Shown here in pieces: positions 43,539 to 52,940 of a stretch of DNA of 64,000 nt. Source of the stretch: Geitlerinema sp. PCC 7407 (GTDB lineage: Bacteria > Cyanobacteriota > Cyanobacteriia > PCC-7407); the NCBI RefSeq assembly GCF_000317045.1, contig NC_019703.1:608501-672500 (forward strand), read 5' to 3'. A program made the translations under genes and the position numbers. Each line of letters begins with the position of its first letter. Within the stretch, counting starts at the first letter, position 1. Below the pieces are notes generated by a model that made no database searches, had not been told where the DNA came from, and saw only the letters and a list, made by a program, of their open reading frames with translations.

Positions 43539-46500
43539 CTAGCGCCCTCGCGGAACCGTCAAATTTGCTGTCAGTGGGTCTTCCAGCTTCTGGACAGAGG
43601 CGACTAGGAGCGTCTCAAGGTACTGCTGGAGCTGGCGGCACTGCTCGAGGCTGGGCCGGTAGCCCTGGCTGTCTTTTTCAAACAGCGGCGCGGTGGCCAG
43701 AGACGCCAAATCGGGGTGCTGGGCGGACGCCGTGGCGAGGGGCTCTAGGCCCTCCGTCGGCACCAGACCGAGGGGCAAGTTGCCTTCTAGCAGGGACAAA
43801 ATGCGGTTTTGGCAGGCCTGGGTATTGATGCCCTGGCGCTCCAAAAGCTGCAAGATGCTGCCGACGGAAAAAGACTGCTGGGGCACGACGCGCAGCAGCT
43901 CTCGCAGCAGGAAGTAGTCGCTGTACTGCTGACGCATGCCGTTGAGCACCTGGGGATGGAGGGGCACCGCGGCTAGGCCGTAGGCAACGCGGCTGCAGGG
44001 CGGGAAGGGCTCGCTGGCGTAGGTGTCCTGGATGATGGTGGCGTTGGGGAGTTTTTGCTGGAGCCAGCGGGCGATCGCCGGAATGGTGGCCGTTCCTCCG
44101 GTGCAGACTGCTTGGTTGACCGCCTGCACCGCAATGCCGGTCCGGCTCAGCAGCGCATTTAGCTCCCGGTTGAGGCGCTGAATATAGGGCAAAAACACCA
44201 GCTTTTCTAGGTCGCGCCGCAGCACCACCCACTGCTGATTGCCCAGCTCGAAGGTAAAGCGGTCTTGGTGACGCAGGATGAGCTTGAGGTGCTGGGCCAC
44301 GTCCAGAAGCGCCTGGCCCAGAGAGGAGCCCTTGAGGCGCTGGCTCAGGTGCTGGCGCGCGATGGGGTCCGGATCGCCAGGAATGGGCAGATCAAGATCG
44401 TTGAGGTTGAGACTCTCCCAGGGCAGGGGCTCCGTCGCGGGGAAGGTTGACTGCCAATCCCAGTCGGGCAGCAGCGCTAGGGCGCCTTCGGCTGGAGCGT
44501 CCGGCGTGTGGGGCTGTCTGGCCCACTCCGGCAGCAGCAGCTGACAGACGATGTCCTGGTCTAGGAGCGTGCCGGCTCCCGGAAAGCTGCGGCAAGTAAA
44601 GTCCTGGTGGGCCAGGGGCTGGCCGTTGCTGGGCAGGGTGATCAGGGCCATTTCGGTGGTGGCAGCGCCCGCGTCGATGACCAGGGTCGCGCCCCGCCAG
44701 TCGGTGTTGAAGAGGGTGCGTTTTTGGGAGGGAATGCCCGGAATGCTCAGGGCCTGCTCGAGGGTGCCTCGCAGGCCGGACAGGACCGTGGCGATCGCGT
44801 CTTCAACGAAGAAAACGCGGGCTGGGTGAGCCACCAAACCCGCCTGGAGAATTGCCTCGCGCACGTTGAAGGCGTAGGTGTCCGAGGCGCTGGCCGAGTC
44901 GCCGACGATGATGCCATCGAGGTGGGCGATCGCCGTCTGGAAGCGATCGGGGTCTAGGCCCACCGCCACGCAGCGATCGCCCGGCTGGGTCAGGGTCGCC
45001 AGCAGGTCTTGGAGCGATCGCCGCACCCACACCAGCGGCAGCGTCTGCTCACTCGACCATTGCAGCACCGGCTCCCAGGTCGCCGTACTGGCGTAGAAGG
45101 GCACCCCCACCGACAGCAGCGGCTTGAGACCCTGGAGCAGGGAGCCCTGAAGCGCCGACTCCCGCAGGGAGGCCAAAGCCGCCGTCGCCACTACCAAGGG
45201 ACTGGTCAAGGGATTCTGGTGCTCGGGCTGCTGATCCTCTAGAAAGGCGATCGCAGGCAGGCGGAAGCAGGGAGCCGTCACCTCGGGCTCATCTGCGTTG
45301 CGCGGCTCATACCAATAAATCGGGTACAGCTCCCCGGTGGGACGATGGAGCAGCACCGCAGACAGCCCCGTCGTTCCGATGTCTAGGCCCAGGTACCACG
45401 TGTGCTGGCTTTCGAGATCTGGCGGCGCTGCTGGCACCGGCAGCATCGGCGCTTGAGGCGTCTGGGCCTCAACTAAATTTTTTTTTTCGCTCGAATCTGA
45501 GTCGAGCAGGATCGTCTCGTCTTCCCCAAAACCCCCGAAGGCGTCCTCCAGGATAAAGCTCTCTGCTGAATCGAGCTCGGGGACCGGATTTGCCTCACTG
45601 GACTCCCCAAACACCGGCGGCAGGTCGCCAAACAGCGTGTCCAGGTTTTCGAGGGTGAGGGCGTTGGCTTCGCTTGCCGTCTCCTCTGGCGCTGCTGCAA
45701 AGGTGCCAAACAAATCGCTGCCCAGCAGGCGTGAGGCGGTTGTCGTCTCCTCAGACGGTTCTGGGGGCAGCGGCTCTTCGGCTGCTGGGGCCACCTCGGG
45801 AGTCTCTGCACTCTCCCCAAACCCTGTGAATAGGTCTCCCTCTAGAACGCTTGGCGCTTCAGACCCCAAGAAAAGATCCTCATCTAGCAGGGGCTCGGTC
45901 GATTCCAGGAGGTCAGCCTCAGAGACTGTCTCAATGCTCTCCGGGACTTCTGGCAGCCCATCATCCGTCGGCACGTCTAGCGTCGGAACTTCTAGGGGAG
46001 CAGGCTCTACGAACCCCGTAAACAGATCTTCGAGCACCTCCAGGGACGCTGGTGGCTCTGGAGGCTCCCCGTCGGTTTCTGGGAACGGGTCTAGCAGATC
46101 CGGCACCTCGATGGCCATGGGTTCCACATCAATATCTGGTTCTGGAAGCAGCTCTTCTTCGAGGCCCCAGTCCATCAGATCTTCGAGCAGGGGCTCCGAG
46201 GGGGCAGGTCCGGGGGCTGCCTTCTCCGGTGGAGCCGGGGGTAGGTCTGCCAGGCTCATGCCGGTCTCATCGAGGTCCAGCAGGCCTGCTTCGAGCTGTG
46301 CCTCCCCTTCGAGGGACTCTAGGCTAGAGAGATCTGCATCCAGCTGCAGCAGCACATCCTCGTCGATCTGGATTTCGGGGCTGCGGCCTTCTCGCAGATC
46401 AGCTTCGGAGATGAGGAGGTTTTCGGTGGGAGCAGCGGGAATATAGTCTTCTTCGCTGCTCTCAGGGCTGGGAGCGGCGGGGCTGCCTTCCCACGGGGTT

Positions 46501-48545
46501 TCGTCGATCAGCTCACCCAGGGTGGCCACTGCGTCGATGGCCTCTTCTGGCGGCGTCGCCTCCGCAGCGGGCTCTAGCAGCTCTAAACCGTCAGCGATCG
46601 GGGGCGTGGAGGCGCGGGCGGACTGGGACGGCGTCAGTTCTTCGCCAAACAAAAAGGCATCTAGGGTCGGGGAGGCGATCGCCTCTTCCTCGATGGGCGG
46701 CGGGCTCGACGGCTCTTCTGGAACCTCGAAGCCCTCAAAAAGGACCTCTTCGACCGAGGACGCGATCGCCGCTCGATCGTCCGTTAGGGCGCTGGCCGCC
46801 AAGATTTCGGACTGCTCGGGCAGCGTCACCTCCGGCAGCGTCGACTCGCCGGGGAAGGCGATCGCCTCTGGCGCACTCGTCGGCTCATCCAGAGCCGTCA
46901 GCTCAGTCTGGCCAAAGAGGCTCTGATAAAACTCGTCTAGCTCCTCGTACTGGCTCGTCAGGTCCTCGGGCGGCACCTCTTCCGCGGCTGCGGGCGTCTC
47001 CGGAACCTGTGGGCTCGCTGGCGCCTCGGGGGCCGCCAACTCCGCCGCAGGCGACGGCGTCTCCTCCCAGTCAAGGGGCTCCGGGGCAAAGGGCTCTTGC
47101 AGCTCGCCGCTCAGGCGCTCTAGCAGCTCCAAAGCCGAGTCTAGGTTGACGTCTGTCTCTTCCTCCGGCAGCAGCGGCTCGATCACCGTTGCGTCATCCG
47201 CTGGTGCGCTCCAATCCAGCGCATTTTGCTCAAACTCATCCACCTGATACAGCGGCGACTCGAAGGCAGCGGACTCCAGCGGCAAAATCGGCTCGCTCTC
47301 GAGGTCAACCGCTTCGATCGCAGCGCTGAGGCCGCCGTCGTCACCAAGGCCCACGGGCTCTGCCACCTCAATCGGAGGGGCGATCGCCTCAGACTCTTCT
47401 CCCAGCAGCAAGTTCGCCAGCAGATTTTCTGCGGCCTCCGGTGACATCTGGCCCAGCTCTTGGGTCAGCTCCGTTCCGGGATAGGGGAACCCGACCCCGA
47501 GGCCCGCGGGCGGCTCCTCGGTTTCCTCCTCATCCAGCAGGTCGAGCAGGGGCTCATTGGGCGAAAAGGGCTGCTCCGCCTCAGTGCCCAGCGGCCCCAG
47601 TAGGCTCCCCACCGACAGCGACGGCGGACCCGATTCCTCTAGGCTGGGCATCTGGAGCGATGCCTGAAAGTACGAGGACGCTTCTTGGCCCAGGCGCTGG
47701 GCCAAGTGGTTGATCAAGGCCGTGAACATCACTTCTCCCTGCTGGCCCAGACCGTGCATCCGATCGAGGCCTTGGCTGAGGGAGTCCTGGTAGGCCTGGA
47801 GATTGCGCTGAATCGCCTCGAAAACCACGCTGATGGTCGAGTCTAGGCTCATCAGGAGCTGGTCGGACTGGACCTGGAGCGATCGCAGCTGCTCGAGACG
47901 CTGGGCCGGCTCGAGAGGCAGGGCTCCCCCTTCGAGGCCCTCGACCGGTAGCCCGCTCCCGTAGCGGAAGGACTGCTGCTCAAGATTGGCAATGGACTGG
48001 CTGACCTGCTGCGCCAAGCTCTCCTGTACCCGGCCCATCAAGGACTGCAAGAAATCGTTGATCAGCTGCTGCTGATTGATCTGCTGCTGCGCCAGGGAGT
48101 AGGTTTGGCGCTGAGACTCCAGCTGCTGAATGTCGCGCGCCAAGTTATCGCGCTGCTGGCGCAAAATCTCGAGGTCGGTTTGCAGGGTCTGCATCACGCC
48201 CGATCGCAGGAGGTTCATTTCCTGCACCATCGACTGCAAGACCTGCTGGGCATCGCCACTCCCAGATATCTCAGGGCGCGGCAGGGGCGCACCTTCCTCC
48301 CTCGCAGAGGTGGGGGGCTGATACTGGATATCGTGGGCGAGCAGTTGTTGCTGGGTTCTCGCCAGGTCGGAGGGATCGGCAGCCTGCTGCTGAAGCGCAA
48401 TGAGGTAGGTGCGGACACGCTCCAAAATGCGACGCTGCTGGGTCGCATCCCCGGACACCACCCAGGGCAGGCGCGGACTGGCTTTGCGGAGTGCGCCGTC
48501 AATCTCAGTGATCAGGGCTTGGATCTGGTCCTTCTGAGAAGTCAC
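43539..48545 (-). CDS. Giant coiled-coil / acidic-linker / actin-Hsp70-like ATPase protein
   Basis: 1668 residues, start GTG 48545 with AGAGG seven bases upstream. Three parts: (1) about 1-330, Gln-rich coiled coils (QQRDNLARDIQQLESQRQTY); (2) about 330-1035, a long, highly acidic, Pro/Glu/Ala/Ser-rich region with many short Leu-Asp-Leu/Leu-Phe islets and no fold; (3) about 1045-1668, an actin/Hsp70-like ATPase with phosphate-1 LGLDIGTTGLSAVLLHR, phosphate-2 LVIDAGAATTEMALITL (about 1287) and adenosine motif VCTGGTATIPAIARWLQ (about 1484). There is no Hsp70 substrate domain. I recall Hsp70-family proteins of this sort annotated in cyanobacteria, but no known function. Confidence 0.85.
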   Translation of the reverse strand: MTSQKDQIQALITEIDGALRKASPRLPWVVSGDATQQRRILERVRTYLIALQQQAADPSDLARTQQQLLAHDIQYQPPTSAREEGAPLPRPEISGSGDAQQVLQSMVQEMNLLRSGVMQTLQTDLEILRQQRDNLARDIQQLESQRQTYSLAQQQINQQQLINDFLQSLMGRVQESLAQQVSQSIANLEQQSFRYGSGLPVEGLEGGALPLEPAQRLEQLRSLQVQSDQLLMSLDSTISVVFEAIQRNLQAYQDSLSQGLDRMHGLGQQGEVMFTALINHLAQRLGQEASSYFQASLQMPSLEESGPPSLSVGSLLGPLGTEAEQPFSPNEPLLDLLDEEETEEPPAGLGVGFPYPGTELTQELGQMSPEAAENLLANLLLGEESEAIAPPIEVAEPVGLGDDGGLSAAIEAVDLESEPILPLESAAFESPLYQVDEFEQNALDWSAPADDATVIEPLLPEEETDVNLDSALELLERLSGELQEPFAPEPLDWEETPSPAAELAAPEAPASPQVPETPAAAEEVPPEDLTSQYEELDEFYQSLFGQTELTALDEPTSAPEAIAFPGESTLPEVTLPEQSEILAASALTDDRAAIASSVEEVLFEGFEVPEEPSSPPPIEEEAIASPTLDAFLFGEELTPSQSARASTPPIADGLELLEPAAEATPPEEAIDAVATLGELIDETPWEGSPAAPSPESSEEDYIPAAPTENLLISEADLREGRSPEIQIDEDVLLQLDADLSSLESLEGEAQLEAGLLDLDETGMSLADLPPAPPEKAAPGPAPSEPLLEDLMDWGLEEELLPEPDIDVEPMAIEVPDLLDPFPETDGEPPEPPASLEVLEDLFTGFVEPAPLEVPTLDVPTDDGLPEVPESIETVSEADLLESTEPLLDEDLFLGSEAPSVLEGDLFTGFGESAETPEVAPAAEEPLPPEPSEETTTASRLLGSDLFGTFAAAPEETASEANALTLENLDTLFGDLPPVFGESSEANPVPELDSAESFILEDAFGGFGEDETILLDSDSSEKKNLVEAQTPQAPMLPVPAAPPDLESQHTWYLGLDIGTTGLSAVLLHRPTGELYPIYWYEPRNADEPEVTAPCFRLPAIAFLEDQQPEHQNPLTSPLVVATAALASLRESALQGSLLQGLKPLLSVGVPFYASTATWEPVLQWSSEQTLPLVWVRRSLQDLLATLTQPGDRCVAVGLDPDRFQTAIAHLDGIIVGDSASASDTYAFNVREAILQAGLVAHPARVFFVEDAIATVLSGLRGTLEQALSIPGIPSQKRTLFNTDWRGATLVIDAGAATTEMALITLPSNGQPLAHQDFTCRSFPGAGTLLDQDIVCQLLLPEWARQPHTPDAPAEGALALLPDWDWQSTFPATEPLPWESLNLNDLDLPIPGDPDPIARQHLSQRLKGSSLGQALLDVAQHLKLILRHQDRFTFELGNQQWVVLRRDLEKLVFLPYIQRLNRELNALLSRTGIAVQAVNQAVCTGGTATIPAIARWLQQKLPNATIIQDTYASEPFPPCSRVAYGLAAVPLHPQVLNGMRQQYSDYFLLRELLRVVPQQSFSVGSILQLLERQGINTQACQNRILSLLEGNLPLGLVPTEGLEPLATASAQHPDLASLATAPLFEKDSQGYRPSLEQCRQLQQYLETLLVASVQKLEDPLTANLTVPRGR

Positions 48546-49375
48546 GGTAGAACCTCTGACGAAAACTTGGGCAGGGCGATCGCGGCCAGATGGAATGCGG
48601 CGCTGCGACAGGAGGAGCAATTTTCTTGACGGGCCTGGGTCACCCAGATACTCCACCGAAAGCGGCTTGCTAGGGCCCAGGGCGTCGTGAAAAACGCTGG
48701 GGGGTTAGGTTGCTCCCAAAAGGTCACCTGCCATTTGCTTTGAGCTTTAGGAGAGCACCATTGCAAGGAGAGCATAGCAAACGTTGCAGAGGTTTGGCGA
48801 AGATGGACAAAACAGGCCCAGGGTGAGGCTTTAGCGAGGTAAGCTTCCTTGCCTTGGCTGGGAGTGACTCAGGGGGCGATCGCCCCAGGACAAAGCCACA
48901 TTATTTTCCCCGGAAGCAAGACAGCAGAGGACCTCCAGCCCTTGGGAGCACCGATGCACAAAGTGTAAGCGAAGGAAAACGCAAAGTTGCGCTCAGGGGA
49001 GGAGCTGTATTGAAAAATTAACCTTCTACAGATCTCTAAAGCGATCGGGCTTCAGGATGCCCTAGCATAGAGACCCAGGGCACAGCGACAGTGCGATAAT
49101 TGGTGAGCTAAGGCGCATTTTCCTCCGGACTCGCAAGATATAAACCTTGGCGAAAGCGTTTATGGAATTTGCGGGCACAGCTTCCTTCCCTAGAGCTTGC
49201 CTTTGCGGCGATCGCCCCTCTGGGTGCAGCATGGCTTGATTTCAGGCTGCCTCGCTGCCCCTCCCCTGCCCCTTGTGTTTTCCGGGTGCCAAACGCTGTA
49301 CCCTGAATGCACAACCTGTAGCTAGACTATAGAATCTTGCCTTCTTCTTCCCGTCAGCGTATAGCCGATGCCTCC
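48546..49375. other. Long divergent spacer between the giant gene and the Crp regulator
   Basis: 830 bases separating two divergent genes. It contains several HIP1 copies, including one inside a GGGGGCGATCGCCCC string (about 48874-48888), and the crp promoter at its right end. Short minus-strand frames around 49108-49314 lack protein-like character. No RNA gene is recognised, although the length leaves room for one. Confidence 0.4.
49328..49335 (+). promoter_or_regulatory. Possible -10 element of the Crp regulator gene
   Basis: TATAGAAT contains TAGAAT (49330-49335), five of six matches to the -10 consensus, 40 bases before the ATG. No -35 match lies 17 bases upstream, common for activator-dependent cyanobacterial promoters. 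Confidence 0.35.
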
Positions 49376-50080
49376 ATGGACGACCGCCACAGCCAACGCG
49401 ACGCACAATCTGGCAGCGTACTCATCCGATCTGCCCCCTTCTTTGAAGGGATTCCCGAGGCAGCCGTAGAGAAGTCGACGGCCCATGTGGTCGTTCGCAA
49501 CCACCCCGCTAACCAAGTCATCTTGCTAGAAAATGACTGGGGCAGCTCGGTTTATTTCATCCTAGATGGCTGGGTCAAAATTCGGACTTACAACCTCGAT
49601 GGCAAGGAAGTCACGCTGAACATTTTGGGAAAGGGCGAGATTTTTGGGGAGATGGCGGCGCTCGACGAGGTGCCCCGCTCCACGGACGTGATTACCCTGG
49701 CAGCGACCACCATCGGCAACATTCCGGCCCAGGACTTCGTGCAGCTCATCAATACGGAGCCGATCGCCGGTATTCGGCTGGCTCAGCTAATGGGCCGTCG
49801 CCTGCGCCAGGTCAACCGCCGCCTGCGCCTGCGCGAATCGGACAGCACGTCGCGGGTGGTTGATATTTTGCTGTTTTTGGCAGATGGCCAGGGCAAAAAA
49901 ACCTCGGAAGGGGTGAGCATCCCCAACTTGCCCCACCGGGAGCTGAGCAGCCTGAGCGGTCTGGCGCGCGAAACCGTCACCCGCGTCCTGAGCAAGCTGG
50001 AGAAGAAGGGCTTGATTTATCGTGAGCGGGATGTGCTGTGTATTCCCGACACCTACGCCATGGAGCGGCTGTTGGTCTAG
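49376..50080 (+). CDS. Crp family transcriptional regulator (cAMP-receptor type)
   Basis: 234 residues. The beta-roll has SSVYFILDGWVKIRTYNLDG and GEIFGEMAALDEVPRSTDV; the Glu of GEM and the Arg-Ser of PRST match the cAMP-binding residues of CRP. The winged helix has LSSLSGLARETVTRVLSKLE, with the R-E-x-x-x-R recognition pattern. It resembles the cyanobacterial cAMP receptors (SyCRP1/AnCrpA) far more than NtcA, whose effector region differs. A TTG at 49337 could extend it by 13 residues; I use the ATG at 49376. It is divergent from the giant gene and its hairpin (50150-50177) may end the transcript. Confidence 0.9.
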   Translation: MDDRHSQRDAQSGSVLIRSAPFFEGIPEAAVEKSTAHVVVRNHPANQVILLENDWGSSVYFILDGWVKIRTYNLDGKEVTLNILGKGEIFGEMAALDEVPRSTDVITLAATTIGNIPAQDFVQLINTEPIAGIRLAQLMGRRLRQVNRRLRLRESDSTSRVVDILLFLADGQGKKTSEGVSIPNLPHRELSSLSGLARETVTRVLSKLEKKGLIYRERDVLCIPDTYAMERLLV

Positions 50081-50391
50081 TCGGTTCGCTGGGATGGGGC
50101 CGCTCCGGACCTTGCAAAGCATATTTCCAGAGGAATTCTTCTGTTGGGGCCTCTTCACTGTCAATCGTGAAGAGGCTTCAAAGTCTTTGAACCAAGGCGA
50201 TCGCCGAAGCAACTATCCAACTATCAAGGATTGCTGCAATGTCGCGGCGGGACTAAAGATGTGCGGTAGCGTGAGAGTAGACAGCCTAAGGCGCTGTCGG
50301 GTGCGCCTGGAAGATTTCCCTTCACCCCTTCGGAGCACTCACGACCGGGCAGGTTGCTCGAAACCCCAATCAGTCGCCACAGGAGCAAGCC
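50081..50391. other. Spacer with a terminator-like hairpin
   Basis: 311 bases between the Crp regulator and the USP gene. The hairpin at 50150-50177 is the only clear structure. The rest must hold the USP promoter. No gene is seen. Confidence 0.45.
50150..50177 (+). terminator. Hairpin after the Crp regulator gene
   Basis: GCCTCTTCAC and GTGAAGAGGC form a perfect 10-bp stem with an 8-base loop, 70 bases past the stop. It is followed by CTTCAAAGTCTTTG, a poor T run, so termination is probable but not certain. Confidence 0.5.
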
Positions 50392-50922
50392 ATGAGCTTC
50401 CACAAGATTCTGGTTGCGCTTGATTTCGCCGCTTTTGACACGGCAGTTTTTGAGGAGGCGGTGGCGATCGCCCAGGCAATGCAGGCTCGCCTCATGCTGC
50501 TGCACTGTCTGACCCCTGATACCCTGACGCCGCCGCGGATGCCCATTCCGATGGAGGTGGGGCTGCGGCCTTCGCTGATGGACAGCGCCTACGAGGCCTA
50601 TCAGCACCAAACTCAAGAACGGATGGAGGGCGATCGCCACTTGCTCCAGAGCTACTGCGATCGCGCCCTGCAAGCTGGCATCGCCACCGAGTTTGACCAG
50701 CGCATCGGCGACCCTGGCCCCACCATCTGCGAAGCCGCTCGCATGTGGGACGCAGACCTCGTCATCGTGGGCCGCCGGGGTCGCAGCGGCTTGGCTGAGG
50801 TCCTGCTGGGCAGCGTCAGCAACTACGTCGTTCACCACGCCCAGCGATCGGTGCTGGTGGTCCAGATGCTCGAGTCCACCCAGGAGACTCCTGCGTCCCA
50901 GGCCGCGCCTGGAACTCCCTAG
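50392..50922 (+). CDS. Universal stress protein (UspA family)
   Basis: 176 residues, a single Usp fold with an insertion. It begins FHKILVALDFAAFDTAVFEE and has RLMLLHCLTP after the first helix. The ATP-binding type signature is present near the end: LVIVGRRGRSGLAEVLLGSVSNYV (G-x2-G-x9-G-S/T). The extra 25 residues around PPRMPIPMEVGLRPSLMDSA are common in cyanobacterial versions. It binds nucleotide and supports survival under stress. A GTPxS tail of about 17 residues follows. The DUF2232 gene begins 45 bases downstream. Confidence 0.93.
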   Translation: MSFHKILVALDFAAFDTAVFEEAVAIAQAMQARLMLLHCLTPDTLTPPRMPIPMEVGLRPSLMDSAYEAYQHQTQERMEGDRHLLQSYCDRALQAGIATEFDQRIGDPGPTICEAARMWDADLVIVGRRGRSGLAEVLLGSVSNYVVHHAQRSVLVVQMLESTQETPASQAAPGTP

Positions 50923-50967
50923 ACGCGCTAGAGTAGATTCTGCGATGGCGGCAAATTGAAAGACTAA

Positions 50968-51762
50968 ATGAGCGATTCTCCCGACCCAGTCAACGGTGCA
51001 GCCGATCCCCAGCAGTCTCCTGGCGCAGCGTCGCCGGAGGAGCCGACCTACAGCACCTCAGAAGAGTACCTTCGGCTCAAAGCAGCCACCGTTGCGGCCC
51101 AGTCGTGGTCAGGAAGTCGCGCCCGCTCTGGCGACCCAGCCCTAGCCCCGCTGCGCCTGGTCGAAACTGCTTTTTTGGCCAGCACGGCCAGCTTGATCTG
51201 GCTGGTGAACTATTACTTTCCCCTCGGGCCGCTGCTGCGGATTTTTTTCCCGACGCCCATTGCCCTGGTCTATCTGCGCTGGGGCGGCCGTGCGGCCTGG
51301 ATGTCAGCGTTGGTGTCGGGGCTGCTGCTGTCGGTGCTGATGGGGCCAACGCGCAGCGTTTTGTTTGTGATGCCCTACGGGCTTTTGGGGGTGCTGCTGG
51401 GCTTTTTGTGGCAGCGGGCAGCAACCTGGACCACGGCGATCGCCCTGGGCTCGATTTTGGGCACCTTCGGGATTTTCTTTCGCCTGTGGCTCCTGTCGGT
51501 GCTGCTGGGAGACGACTTGTGGATTTATTTGACCACCCAGATCACGAGCCTGCTGGACTGGATCTTGCTGAAGCTGGGGCTACTGCTGCAGCCGAGCCTC
51601 TCGCTGGTTCAGAGCGTGGCGGTGGTGGCGATCGTGCTCAATAGCCTGCTGTATTTACTCGTCGTCCACATTGCGGCGTGGTGGCTGCTGGAGCGCTTGG
51701 GCAACCCGATCCCGGCCCCGCCCAAGTGGGTGCAGATCCTGCTGGACTATGAAGCGGACTGA
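50968..51762 (+). CDS. DUF2232 membrane protein
   Basis: 264 residues. After a polar N-terminus of about 65 residues come five or six membrane helices: LVETAFLASTASLIWLVNYY, WMSALVSGLLLSVLMG, VMPYGLLGVLLGFLW, AIALGSILGTFGIFFRLWLL, and two near the end. The family is uncharacterised and overlaps in shape with ECF-type S components and YybS, so a transport role is only a guess. Its 3' end overlaps the CobT-like gene by 14 bases. A cobalamin or nicotinate transport link is an attractive inference from that overlap. Confidence 0.85.
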   Translation: MSDSPDPVNGAADPQQSPGAASPEEPTYSTSEEYLRLKAATVAAQSWSGSRARSGDPALAPLRLVETAFLASTASLIWLVNYYFPLGPLLRIFFPTPIALVYLRWGGRAAWMSALVSGLLLSVLMGPTRSVLFVMPYGLLGVLLGFLWQRAATWTTAIALGSILGTFGIFFRLWLLSVLLGDDLWIYLTTQITSLLDWILLKLGLLLQPSLSLVQSVAVVAIVLNSLLYLLVVHIAAWWLLERLGNPIPAPPKWVQILLDYEAD

Positions 51763-52891
51763 GGTGAGGACGCCGCGCGTCTATACCCAGCCCGAACGAG
51801 GAGCGCAGTGGCTAAGACGCTTTCAGGGTAAGAGGCCGCTGTTTGCCTGTGTTTTGGGCTTTACGGCGACGGGGCTGGTGCCGGGGATTTCGGCGGCGGG
51901 CAAGACGCCGCGCGATCGCGAGCGAACGGCGATCGCCGATGCAGAGTTTCTCCACAGCGGGCCTCAGCCTTCGCCGCGCTACCCGCTGCCGCCCTTGACG
52001 GCCGGGGCGTCCCCAGTGCTGATTTCCCGCGCCATCCTCGAGGGCCAGGGAATTCCTTTAGCGCTTTTCCATGCGGGTCTGCCCCTGGCTCCCGCCGTCC
52101 CCAGCATTGACCTGGGCGGACAGCCAGCGGCGTGTCTGAGCACCGGTCAGGCCATGCCTCTCGATCAGGCTCAGCGCCTGTGGCAGCAGGGTCTGGAGTG
52201 GGGGGAGCGGCTGGCCACCAGGGCCGAGGTTGACTATCTCATCTTGGGAGAGTGCGTCGTGGGGGGCACCTCCACAGCGCTGGCGGTCCTGCTGGGCCTG
52301 GGCGTTCAGGCTGCCGACAAGGTCAACAGCAGCCACGTCGTTTGCAATCACGCCCAGAAGCTGGCGCTGGTCCAGGAGGGCTTGGGGCGCTTGCCCCGGG
52401 GGCTGCTCCATCCGCTGGCGATCGCGGCGGCGGTGGGCGATCCGATGCAGGTTGTGGTCGCGGCCATGGCGATCGCGGCTAGCCGGCACGGAGGCGTCTT
52501 GTTGGCAGGCGGTACCCAAATGCTGGCGGTCTTCGCGCTGGCTCGGGCGATCGCCCAAGCTGAAGCGCTGGCTTGGGAACCCGAGCAAATAGTGGTCGGC
52601 ACGACTCGCTGGGTCATCGAAGACCCCACCGGGGACACTGTGGGCCTAGCGGCTGAAGTGGGGGACGTGCCGCTGGTGGCCACACCGCTGAGTTTCGCTC
52701 AGTCTCGCTATCCACAGCTGCGAGCTTATGAGCAGGGTTTTGTTAAAGAGGGCGTCGGCGCGGGAGGCTGCGCGATCGCCGCTCAGCTGTATCGAGGCTG
52801 GTCTCCGGAGCAAATTCTGCAAGCAGTGGACGCGATCGCGCATCGTCATGCCCACCTCAGCAATCCTTCTTCGGAAACCGCACCCGCCTAG
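51749..52891 (+). CDS. CobT-like nicotinate-nucleotide phosphoribosyltransferase family protein
   Basis: 380 residues. It contains ACVLGFTATGLVPGISAAGKTP, DYLILGECVVGGTSTALAVL, LGVQAADKVNSSH and the ending QGFVKEGVGAGGCAIAA, features of the distinct archaeal/cyanobacterial CobT-like family (TIGR00303 type), which transfers phosphoribosyl to 5,6-dimethylbenzimidazole or related bases in lower-ligand synthesis for cobalamin. Cyanobacteria mostly use adenine as lower ligand, so the substrate is open. The ATG at 51749 overlaps the DUF2232 stop; a GTG at 51764 directly after it is also possible. Confidence 0.87.
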   Translation: MKRTEVRTPRVYTQPERGAQWLRRFQGKRPLFACVLGFTATGLVPGISAAGKTPRDRERTAIADAEFLHSGPQPSPRYPLPPLTAGASPVLISRAILEGQGIPLALFHAGLPLAPAVPSIDLGGQPAACLSTGQAMPLDQAQRLWQQGLEWGERLATRAEVDYLILGECVVGGTSTALAVLLGLGVQAADKVNSSHVVCNHAQKLALVQEGLGRLPRGLLHPLAIAAAVGDPMQVVVAAMAIAASRHGGVLLAGGTQMLAVFALARAIAQAEALAWEPEQIVVGTTRWVIEDPTGDTVGLAAEVGDVPLVATPLSFAQSRYPQLRAYEQGFVKEGVGAGGCAIAAQLYRGWSPEQILQAVDAIAHRHAHLSNPSSETAPA

Positions 52892-52940
52892 TCCAGGCTA
52901 GAAACTCGAGGGCAACCCCTCAGAACAAAGCTGAGACAGC

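Noticed and set aside
49376-50080. NtcA, the global nitrogen regulator.
   Set aside because: The sequence lacks NtcA's characteristic effector and C-terminal segments, and keeps the cAMP-type residues GEM and PRST.
50081-50391. A small non-coding RNA covering the hairpin 50150-50177.
   Set aside because: The hairpin is explained as the end of the Crp regulator transcript; no independent promoter was seen.
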